Shown: positions 54,875-64,000 of the stretch, in pieces
Numbering within the stretch: position 1 is the first letter of the stretch
Layout: each line of letters begins with the position of its first letter
Source of the DNA: Phoronis australis
Lineage: Eukaryota; Phoronida; Phoronidae
Assembly (NCBI GenBank): GCA_002633005.1
Contig: NMRA01000159.1
Coordinates: 371,174-435,173, forward strand
Direction of reading: 5' to 3'
Length of the DNA: 64,000 nucleotides
Notes under the pieces: generated by a model
Seen by the model: only the letters and a program-made list of their open reading frames with translations
Database searches by the model: none
What the model was told of the DNA's origin: nothing
Made by a program: the position numbers and the translations under genes

Positions 54875-57800
54875 GTAAGTTAAACGACTTGCAAAAGGAC
54901 ATCATACAGAAAATTCTTGCGAAAACTCGTGATAGTTTGGCCTCAAAATCTTTTCATTTTCACGTTTTACCTCAAACTTAGTTAATTCTATAGATGCTTC
55001 ACTTAACTTGATGATGGCAAGCAGTTTTGTGAAAATGCATTTGCAGCAAGTAGGTCCGAGATTCGTTCTATTGTAGTCTCATGATAGTTGCAAACCTGTA
55101 CCATGCGCTTTTTAAAGGCATTTTAGTAAAATTTTTTAGTTTTTTAGACTACACCAATTTAAGCGTTTAGCCGGTCTATGTTGCGCCCAACAAATGCCTG
55201 CGATGAGTCGTTACTCCGTTTCGCCTCTCAAACTACCATGAGCACGTGGGCTATAGCCTACCAGCTTTTGACCGTACGATTAACAGAAATAAAACGACAT
55301 AACTTTTCACGAGAAAATTCATATTTGGATATACATACATGCATATACATAAATACATTGTCAGACGTTTCCCTGAACTTCAGTGAAGCACCAATCAAAT
55401 TGCAGTGCAAAGTGTATATGTAATAAAGTTACAGCAGCGCAGTTACACCTGTGACTTAGGGTATGTTGTGTTGTTCTTACCAAGTTAGACAGATTATGTT
55501 GTGTTGCTAGCTGTTGAACCTTTCACGTGTTGTATCAAATCTGGACTATGTACGTTCGTTGCGCCACGTTGTCATTGCGTTTGCTGACTCGTTACTTTGT
55601 TGTTCTTTGCCACAAGGGTTATCCGTGTACTATGTGCATTGACACATCTGTGTCATTCTCGGACATAACTTGGAGATCGATTGTAGTCCACTCAGTGTGA
55701 TCCTACCAGAAACTTACTGAACAGGAAACGTTCAACGTTTTGAAGAGCTGATGCCAAAAGTACACTTCATCGCTGAAGGATTACTTTACTTCCTTCAGGC
55801 ACTGAGGAGGGCGCTACTTACGTACTTGAAGAAATAATGATCTGCACCTGCTCTCCGGGGTTTTACCGATCCGAGGTCTACCAGCTCATTCGGTTTGCTG
55901 CTAGGCAAAATGTTCCTGGTTGGAGGTGATTGCTTGGTCAGAATGCCAGTTTATAAGAATGACACAGATTGTTAAAAACCTAACCACAGGAAACAACGTT
56001 TGACAATTTATCAGACTACATGTACGTACATTACAGATTCCAGCCGACGGGAATCCACATTCATCAGTGACATAACTGAAATCAAACTGCTCTCCGAGAA
56101 CCTGTACAAGCTGGTGAGATTTGAAAATTGGCAACTTATTCTCTGTGAGTTGCAGTTTCTCGATGCCTTCATTGGAAAATGCCCCTTCGCCATGTAGCCG
56201 CAATAGACTCTGCCCGGCTTGCCACAACTGGTCAGGCAAAATGTGGGTCTGAGTTGCCAGTGCGTTATTAAGCGGCCAACAATGCCAGCCCCCTCCGTTC
56301 TGTGAGCTCCGATGCATCAATGAGGCCCCTTACACCACTGTCTTCACCCACTCCACGTCACCGTCAATTCTCAAGAAGCTGGCTCTGCCTTTTATGCCAG
56401 ACTGATGTCAGTGAGGTCCAGCGTTGCTTCACACACCGTATCTGAGTGCAGTCTTCTTCGGACACAGGCGCAAGGTTTTGCGCTTTCTCGCAGTTTAATA
56501 GCGACGTTGATATCTGACCGAACTCCGCATTCCATCGGAATATTATAGCACATTCCATAAACTGTATGGGTGATTCTCAAGCTTCGACGCTGGATGCCTC
56601 AAGTGCTGCCTACGCCCGGCATACCAAAACGCAGTTACAGGTTCCACAAAGGGTTTCGTGCTCGCCGCAATCTTGTCAGGTTTGCCAACTAACACAATTT
56701 GACCCACCTGTTTGTTTCCTTCCACGTCAGCCAAGCTCCTAATTGGACCTAGCGATGACCCACCATAGAAGTACAGTTACACGAGGTGCGCATAATTTCT
56801 CTTTGCAAAACGTCTCGATGATGATTTACTCGCAGGTTACCCATTCCTCGCAACTAATGACATCATTGCGCCACAACTGCGGAACAAAAATGCTACCCGG
56901 TTTACAACTGCAACAAGTGGTTGTAGTTCGCCGTGTCCAGTCACAGCCAACTGTTCAACTGTAAGGGAATTTTATTCCGCGCACACCCTTGAGCATATAC
57001 GACCCTGTTTGGACTGAAGAACCCAGGTACAACATTCGCTGCACCAGGGTCGTCACTCACTGTACGTGGCCACCCGTGCCGTAACCAAGTCATCGTCTGT
57101 GTTTGACATTCAGGTCAAGCTGACCCGTCTACGATTAACTTTGCGAACGCCACACCATCTAATCAGTCGACTCCCCTTCACCGTGTAATTCTGCAGTCGT
57201 TTCAAGCCTGGGGAACAATGACAAACACAAAAAACTTTTGTGTTTCATGGTTCTCTATTATCCTCCAGTATCATTTATCATTACATTGTTTCAAGAACAT
57301 GGACGAGTAATTAAGAAAACAAAAAATGGTAATTTAAAAAATGACTCTTTCAGGTTCATTGCCGCGGTCGGCCGCTTAGTGACATCCCGGAAGTTGAAGC
57401 CATCGTGAACTTCGAGGGAGAGCACGTGCATGGGCCCCTGTTCTTTTACACAGGGACAAATGTTTTTAAAGGAAACGTACTGATAACCGGAAACAATTGT
57501 AAACCGGAACTAACGACTACGTGCAGGTTGGGAGAAATTGACTTGGCTTTGATGGTATAATTAAACTGAAAATATGGCAATTCTGCATTGCTTAAACTGC
57601 ACCAAATCACATTCATAAATGCCTAAAAGAAATCTGTCAAAATTCACTCAGTTTTATGCCTGAGGTAAATTACAACAAATAATTTGTAATGACAATCTTG
57701 ATATTCCAAGAGACACCCGGACTGTTATATAATAAATTTGACTTCTTCAATGTTGGGACTGCTGTGAATAATCCGTCAAATCTCGGTCATTTGTTGTCTT

Positions 57801-60549
57801 ATGTGAATAGACCTAATTCACGCGGCGGACATTAAAATCCAAAGCGAGGCTCACCGCGATAAACAAAGCTGAAGTTGACATTGCGCGAGTTAAATGGCCG
57901 GTCTTTCGAGTCCAACCTGGATATTAAATTTTAAAAATGTGTCGATAATTAATCTCAGAGACGTAGAAAAATACATTAGAGAACAAGTCAATGCACCAAC
58001 CGGTATGCCAATAAGCCAACGGAGCTATCGTAGTGAGCCTCGTTTTGGAACGCGCTTCCTGTCGGCGTGAATTAGGTCTACAAAATTGTCGCATGTTACA
58101 CGTGTTATCAACCTAGCGACAACCAATGCGAGAATATATACCTTCAGCATCGACATGTGTTGTCGTCCGGGCGAAGACCACGCGTCGGGAGCGACAATGC
58201 GTGCAGTGAACACTGTCGGAAAGTGTCGGTTTTTAGTGAACAATGGTTACAGTGGAGGCAACCGTTGTCGGAACACACCGATTAATCCAAACACATAAAT
58301 TTGTAAAAAATTCAATTGCTAAATTGCCCCTGCGGTTTTTGAACATGTGATGTAACAGTGCATTTTTGTTGGCCAAATCGCGTCATAGTAGTGGTTGATA
58401 CGTCACTACTAAAGATCCGATGCCCTCCAGTACGGCATGCTATCTTTTACTGTGACGTAATTTTGTACCAATTTATACGCGTAACAGTCCCGTCCGCTAT
58501 GGTTTGCCAAAGATACACGACGAGTGGTCTCGTTATGTAACTCAATGTAATTATTCACTTCAAACAGCTGTACCTACAGGCTATGTGTTGTCCACTATTT
58601 TCGAAGGGAAAATGTCCTCGTTAGCCATGACAACGGCATGCCGGCTGGGTTTCGGTTATTATTGGCCGTGTCGTTGGGGGGGAGGTCACCGACTCCCATA
58701 TTCGATGCTGTTTTAATAAAACAGCGTGCACTTTTTTAACAATATTCTCTACACTACCGTGGTATGATGTCGCAAGCGCTAAATGTTTGTAATCGTGTCG
58801 ATTTTCAAGAGTTCACGTTCATGCGGGCTATATTGAATACAGCGCGCAGTGTGGCCTATGGAGCCAAGCGCACGTCATCCGATAGCAAAATACACTTCAC
58901 CTGAGGCGCACGTCATCGGTACGCTAAAACAGAATGCCAATATCGCGTATAGTTGAAATTATTTTAAATGTCATAGCTATCACGTTCGAGTTGAAGACAT
59001 CTGCTGTCGCGCTGAGATACCCAGGACGGGCGGCTGATTGGCGCCCTAATCCATTGACGGATGAATTCTACTGGAACCCTAAGCTATTCTGTCTAAAGCG
59101 TTCTTTTGAAGAATAATGTGTTGCGACATGTGAAATTCTGAAACTTTGCTGCCTAGAGTACGCGTATAGTTGATAAGGTTTTAGTTTGCAAATGGAAAAG
59201 CATGATAGGTGTCGCTTATCTGAATTTATGGTTGTAACGCATCTGGTTATTTCTTCTAACACTATAGTTTTCGTTGTGTTTTTACCAACAGCGCTCAGAT
59301 ACCGGCTTGATCTTATTAACAATATCGCTTTTGCAATATATACACATGTACGTGTTTGACCGGATGCGGTTCACAAAGTCACGCACTAACATAACTACAC
59401 AGATCCTAATCACAGATTCGGTAGGCCTCTCATAGAATTTCGTAGGCAACATTATTGTAGAGCAGGGAGTTTCCATGGAACAGCTTTTTGACACTAAAGT
59501 TGAGTGGGGAGCAATATTGGTCTTATCATCCGACTCGGCCCGCATGCAGGTGAACAACACAACAACCACTTAGCGTTGGCCGAGATTGGTAGATTCGTCA
59601 CTAGCGTAAAAACAGCTGAAATGGTTTTTAAGTCAAAAAGTCCACCAACAATAAGTTCATCCTTATTGTAACCAGATCAACGTGACTACATTATTAAAAT
59701 ACGGTAATTTTGTTTTAGTACACTTCCACAAACGCGAAAAGCATGACAGTTGTTGCTCAACTTTCCAAAACAACACATAAAAAAGTGAACAACTAATAAC
59801 TTTTTAAATGTCATTTTCATACTGTATGTTTTACAAATACGAGACTTTTTGAGAATTTTGCTTTTGACGCAATAAATGAATGGGAGATAAGTCTGAGCCA
59901 AGTGTGGTTTCGTTTCTGAAATTACCTACTATAATTACAAGGAGATACAATGTACGTCAACTCCGCTTTTCAGGTTTCACGTTGATCAGTTTCCATAGTT
60001 ATAGCGGGACTGCCGTTGGGTTGTTCATTATTTTTATTATAACAAAACCATGTGTCCCGGGTTCGAGTACCAGTTGGGGCAGAAATGTTTTCAGGCTTAT
60101 ATTGTAGCGTTATGTGGCCACCAGGTGGCGTGCTGACCAGACTTATAAATGTTTGCGAGCATTATACATGTAGGTTGCTTTGAGAGAGAAATGATCTCAA
60201 ATTGTTCACCTTGTGTGAATTTTCAAACTTGATTTGTTAATCGTTTACCTGAGCCATGTTTATTTATATTTATATGTCTTCTTTTTCAGTTTAAACACGA
60301 CACTTAAGACGGAGCAAGGGGAATTCATACACCTTGAAATGTTTTCTAAGAAACACAGTGTGTTTTTAAAGCAAGGAACGACATTCAGAAAAGAATTCCA
60401 GTTTTCAGTTAATTTCGTAGAAGACAGTAATTTCATTAGAGATATGCAGTGCAGTGTCGAAATGACTTACACAGATGGAAGCGGCCGAAGACAGAACAAA
60501 GTTATTGCGACAAAGAACGAGAAGAAAGAATATACTTTCGCTGGGCCGG
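54827..60549 (+). CDS. unrecognised secreted protein gene, 5' part, incomplete
   Basis: Assembled from a signal-peptide exon (54827-54874), two weaker exons (55799-55918, 56836-56960) and two good ones (57354-57526, 60290-60549). Phases agree from 55799 onward. Between the signal-peptide exon (ends phase 0) and 55799 (starts phase 1) at least one exon is missing or misjudged. The product has several cysteines (for example CTCSPGFY, SGCSSPCPVTANC, VHCRGRPL), N-glycosylation-type NAT and NTT sites and strand-rich segments, which suits an extracellular protein. I do not recognise the family. The last exon ends in phase 1, so more exons must follow; none was found up to 64000. Confidence 0.4.
55799..55918 (+). 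CDS. third gene, tentative EGF-tail-like exon
   Basis: After tacttccttcag it reads TEEGATYVLEEIMICTCSPG, then FYRSEVYQ. CTCSPGFY looks like the end of an EGF- or ephrin-receptor-like cysteine repeat. The donor (CCTG|GTTGGA) is weak but gives the phase the next exon needs. Confidence 0.35.
56836..56960 (+). CDS. third gene, tentative cysteine-bearing exon
   Basis: From ttactcgcag it reads GYPFLATNDIIAPQLRNKN, then TTATSGCSSPCPVTANCST, ending at ACT|GTAAGG. Both splice sites are good and the phase fits the next exon. No family is recognised. Confidence 0.4.
57354..57526 (+). CDS. third gene, well-supported internal exon
   Basis: From gactctttcag it reads VHCRGRPLSDIPEVEAIVNF, VHGPLFFYTGTNVFKG and LITGNNCKPELTTTC. 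The other two frames stop quickly. The donor AG|GTTGGG was preferred over a later GTATAA because only it matches the phase of the next exon. Confidence 0.55.
57808..58080. mobile_element. 273-bp MITE with TA flanks
   Basis: gacctaattcacgc (57810-57823) is repeated inverted at 58065-58078, and gaggctcac(c/t)(g/a)cgata is repeated inverted further in (about 57846 and 58028). Both ends abut TA, as Tc1/mariner-type elements do. The arms are about 60 bases. It lies in the intron before the 60290 exon. Confidence 0.8.
60290..60549 (+). CDS. third gene, well-supported internal exon
   Basis: From gtcttctttttcag it reads LNTTLKTEQGEFIHLEMF, FRKEFQFSVNFVED, MQCSVEMTYTDGSGRRQNK and KKEYTFAGPG, with donor CCGG|GTAAGA. 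The alternating hydrophobic pattern and single Cys suit a beta-sandwich. 260 bases, phase 2 to 1. Confidence 0.55.
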
Positions 60550-60619
60550 GTAAGAGTATTGTTAGTCAATGCACGTCAAAGCACTATATGTCATTTGAAT
60601 CCTTCGAGACACTCAAAGC

Positions 60620-60845
60620 TAGGCTCTGAGGAAGTCCGGCCGTCGTCAGTGTCTGATCACCGGCCAACTGGCCATAGCACCAGCCATCTTGTTTTGGGTC
60701 CCGCCAATTAATTTTTGTGCGAAGCTATCGCGTTTTGAAGTCCGGACGACAAGTTTGATCACAAACCATTTGGTTTTGCAGTCCAGCCGACTGGTTTTGA
60801 AACCCGGGCAAGTGGTTTTGAAGTCCGATCACGTGTTGATTCCCC
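60620..60845. repeat. degenerate minisatellite, unit about 25 bases
   Basis: The words ggttttgaagtccg, ggttttgcagtcca, ggttttgaaacccg and ggttttgaagtccg recur between 60740 and 60830. Looser copies (tgttttgggtcccg, gaagtccggccg) lie before them. The unit is non-coding and imperfect. Confidence 0.7.
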
Positions 60846-61167
60846 TTGTAAATATTTCATACGTTTCCCCAAGACGACATACTGTACGAACTATAGACGC
60901 AGGTGTCAGCGAGACCGTTGCGTAAACTACATTTTTCTAGAACTTTGTCCTTATTGTGAGCTCTTTTATTTGTGGCATCTTCTAACAATATATTTGAGAA
61001 GATGAGTCCGTATTTCAACGGCGTAATAAGTCCTTAATTTGGGGTGTTCTTTGAAAAGGTCCCTATTTATTTTCGAAAGAAATTCAACGTGTAGTTAACT
61101 CTCATGGAGTATTCCTGTGATAACGTGACGTAACGATGAAGATTAGTTATCAGAAAAAAGACATCCA
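60846..61167. other. unassigned spacer
   Basis: AT-rich, with no exon or repeat recognised. Confidence 0.4.
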
Positions 61168-61832
61168 CAGCTGATTTCATGAAGGTGGTTTAACAAAACC
61201 AGGTTGAAGACTTAAACCTGGTCGTCCTAAACCTGCTCTAATTTTAGACCTAACTTGCATTTCACCAACATGTTTTAAAAGTCTGAGAGCCTGGCTTTCT
61301 TAGACCATGAAGCGGGTCTAGTAAAACTACGTTTAAAATATCCAAGCCAACCTACTGTGTTGATCCGGATTAACCCAACAAAGAAACTATTGAAGTGCTT
61401 CAATGAAACCTTGATCACATGGGTACACAATGGCACACAGCTGTAGAATCAGTGCAGACATTTTCGAAAAAGGGCTAAAAGCGTTTCTCACGAGGAAAAA
61501 TGGTCCCTCCCATATCTGATCAGAGAAAAAGCCAATGTGATAGTCGAGAACAATAAAATTGGTGCCAAATCAAGTCAACGTAAGTAGCAGGCTTGGAGAG
61601 ACATTGATTGGCCAGAAAGTAAATTTTATCAGTGAAAAAAAAATGCAAAGAAAAACAGCGAAGGACCCAGTGGCAGATTTAAGATATCATGAGGAGATAT
61701 TTTTTATTTTGTATTGTCTGCGTCCAACACAAGTATACACATTAAAGTACTTATTCACGATTAACCGCAACATAGTAAATGCACACGTTTATTTCCGAGT
61801 CATTTTACTGTTTTGTGGCCAAAGGGGGGCCA

Positions 61833-61995
61833 CAGGGGCGGATACAAGATTTTGAGTTAGGGGGGGCCATGGCAAAGTATTAGCCAAGATTTTTCCCATC
61901 AGAAATTCGCACCTCCGAACTGCCAAATGGAATCTGGAAGAATTTTAGGGGGGCCACGGCCCCCTTGACCTCCCCTCTAAATCCGCCACTGGGGC
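61833..61995 (+). mobile_element. GC-tipped short element nested in the larger one
   Basis: It begins caggggcggatac and ends taaatccgccactgggg, roughly inverted tips, with runs of G and C inside them. The inner sequence (ccgaactgccaaatgg) matches the inverted copy at 1-306. Confidence 0.7.
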
Positions 61996-62151
61996 AGTAT
62001 CGGGGACCAATTGAGATGGAACTTGGCCAGAAACATCATTAGATGCCTTTTTAGTCATACGCGTAGCGCTTGCGACGATGGCGCTCTGCTCGAACCGTCA
62101 TATTCTGAGAAACAACGAAGGACACCCTTCAGTACGTACTGGTCTACGTAT

Positions 62152-62303
62152 AGGCAGATCCAGGGGTTCAAGGAGTCTGGACCCCTTTTTTCCTTAATTT
62201 TAGTGATATCAAATGTATAATTTTCAAGTTGTTGACCCAGGCCCTCATTTTAAAAATCCTTGATCCGACCCCTCCCCCTTAAAAATTCTGGGTCCCCCCC
62301 TGT
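62152..62303 (+). mobile_element. related GC-tipped element with different interior
   Basis: It begins aggcagatccaggggttc and ends ctgggtccccccctg. The tips resemble the other GC-tipped elements but the interior does not, so it is a different subfamily. Confidence 0.5.
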
Positions 62304-62649
62304 TACGCTTGATATTGTGTCGTCCTAAAACTGAATATTGAAAACAGTCCGTTCTCGCTCTAAAACTGCGTCGTAAATGCACACCACAGCATCATTCAGT
62401 TGCACCTATATCGTACAAGTTTACCATAACCTGAGTTTGACCAAGTCTAAATAAAACCTGGTTTAAGATCTTAATACAGGTCTAAGTTGGTGAAATGAAA
62501 ACAGATTTAGACCAGGTCTAAACTGGAGTTAAACTAAGTTTTACTAAACCACTGATCTAAAAGTAAAACAACTTTTATGAAATCCAGATTATCTTTAAAT
62601 AGGTCTAAGTCCAGTTTTTAACTTTAAACCACCTTTATGAAATCGGCTG

Positions 62650-64000
62650 CCAGTGTTTGTACAAAATCTACAAAATTTAGCGACCATAGTTGAGTTATTG
62701 GGTTGTTTCATGTAACCATTGGTGTTTGTTTGAAGTAATAATCGTTGACATGTGCTTTCTGAAAAGTTCGCTTTTGTTAAAAATATACGTATAGAGCATA
62801 CGTTGAATAATACACACAACAAACGTAACTAGAGCAGTATGGTTTGGAGATAGTCGGGCTCAGTCATGAGCGCCACCTATGACGTTAACTTAGGCTTCTG
62901 TAAAGATAGGCCTACATGTATAGACCTCTTGCTGTTTTGTGCGCTCTCGTTGGAAACAATATGCATAAGATTATATTGCTAACCTTTAAGGTTGTTCCAA
63001 GGGTTTCTCAAACCTTATTCCCAAAATTGACCATTTTGGCAAATACTCCATATACAGATAAAAATTTGTCTTCAAGAATTTGATAATCGAAAAGTCTTCG
63101 CAATTGAATGTATACATTTTGCCCTCCTGATCAATCATTATTAAGCAAAGGGAGTCGCTGTATGCTGCTGCTTTAACCAATCACAAGCTCAGAAATTGAG
63201 AAGGCGCAGAACTGTTTCAATGTGTTGTGGGTGGATGCTTGCATGCATTTTATACCGCAAATTCATTTTACCCTTTGTTGAAAAAAACATTGGCGCATAT
63301 CGTTGATAGCGTGAAGAGTGGCGTTCTTTAGAACTTTAAAAACAGCATACGAATACGATCATTCATTTCCGAAGTTACTCAAATTTGGACGTTTTTCTAG
63401 GTTTTGCGTAACCATAACAACAGCAAAATGTTCAGATAAAAGTGAATAGTTGTGTCTTTTAACTGTATTTACAACTTAAGAAATGTACTATAGTTTGTTA
63501 GGGTTATGCAGGACCCTACAAAAATGTCCATTTCCGGCTAACCTTGGAACACAATGTCTTAGAAGTGACTGGTCAGATTCGTATGACACTTTTAGATACA
63601 GTGTTTTATGAACTGTTCTCAAAATCTCTGTTACGGATTTTTCATAAATGTTCCACTTTTGCATGAGGGGCTATCAAAAATTGCACCACCACGATTTCCA
63701 TGAAGAAATTTAAAATTTCATAAAACGGACGAAAACAATTACGATATTTTAGAAAATTGTAAAAGCGTTTTTTATCATTTACATGCATATCAACTAAAAT
63801 TCGATAGTTAATTTTTGTGTTTATTATTACGAAAAGTACAATGCACAATAATAAGAGTTAATCTCAAAAAGCGTTGGAAAGTAAATTTGGACAAACTATT
63901 GGTACCGTTAATGTCAGTTTACTTTGCTTTTGGCTAAATTATACTAAAAATACAGCGTTACATGACCCACTTAATGACATACATGTATTGATAGCAAAAG
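62650..64000. other. unassigned terminal spacer
   Basis: AT-rich. No exon, RNA gene or repeat was supported. Short open frames on the minus strand (62986-63180, 63642-63848) lack motifs. Confidence 0.4.

Larger units (their letters stand above)
61168..62649. mobile_element. 1.5-kb inverted-repeat element with nested insertions
   Basis: CAGCTGATTTCATGAAGG then TGGTTTA at the left (61168-61192) and TAAACCACC then TTTATGAAATCGGCTG at the right (62625-62649) are inverted copies, 23 of 25 matching. Subterminal words such as aggtctaa and cctggt recur near both ends. Two smaller elements are nested inside. No coding capacity and no clear target-site duplication. Confidence 0.75.

Noticed and set aside
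54694-54981. 95-codon open frame
   Set aside because: It overlaps the signal-peptide exon in another frame, shows no motif and would ignore a strong GTAAGT donor.
55901-56734. minus-strand frames such as the 139-codon one at 55901-56320
   Set aside because: No family recognised, frames break repeatedly and no splice pattern links them; possibly an old transposon gene, but not supportable.
60050-60085. SINE or tRNA-like word gggttcgagtacc
   Set aside because: An isolated B-box-like word with no convincing A box or repeat body.

Overview
This is a window of metazoan nuclear DNA. It is AT-rich, its genes are cut into many short exons with canonical GT/AG introns, and its introns and spacers are full of transposon remains. 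Secreted fibrinogen-related and VWDE-type proteins, a P2X7-tail-like zinc fragment and Tx1/L1-type and RNase H-bearing LINEs suggest a marine invertebrate. An anthozoan cnidarian (coral or sea anemone) is my best guess; amphioxus, hemichordate or mollusc cannot be excluded. No rRNA, intact tRNA, operon or CRISPR array was seen. Exon models come from splice signals, reading-phase agreement and recognised protein motifs, with no transcript data.

Layout. 1-306 is a GC-tipped repeat whose inverted relative lies near the other end (61833-61995). 1459-5250 is a dead Tx1/L1-like LINE. 5251-12012 is mostly unassigned and holds a broken P2X7-C-terminal-like fragment on the minus strand (8450-8727). 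12013-23035 (+) is a complete five-exon gene for a secreted PAN/apple plus fibrinogen-C protein. Its third intron carries a 4.9-kb DNA transposon (16036-20958) with long terminal inverted repeats and a decayed minus-strand gene of a CXC/XPG-like invertebrate family. 27528-27826 is a decayed copy of that gene's first exon.

29552-52965 (+) is a 21-exon gene, about 1119 codons, for a VWDE-like secreted protein: signal peptide, D8C-type cysteine domain, von Willebrand D domain, EGF, cysteine-rich module, Thr-rich linker and a short cysteine-rich C-terminus resembling a chitin-binding type-2 fold. All 20 junctions agree in phase. Its introns hold a MITE with a tRNA-derived segment (41748-42637) and an antisense 5'-truncated LINE with an undamaged RT-RNase H frame (45713-48107). 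From 54827 a third plus-strand gene begins with a signal-peptide exon. It has at least two good exons (57354-57526, 60290-60549) and two weaker ones; I do not recognise the product and its 3' end is not seen.

The three plus-strand genes all encode predicted secreted, cysteine-bearing proteins, suggesting an extracellular-matrix or recognition locus. That shared role is inference from domain content only. The last 3.4 kb is a nest of MITE-like elements.
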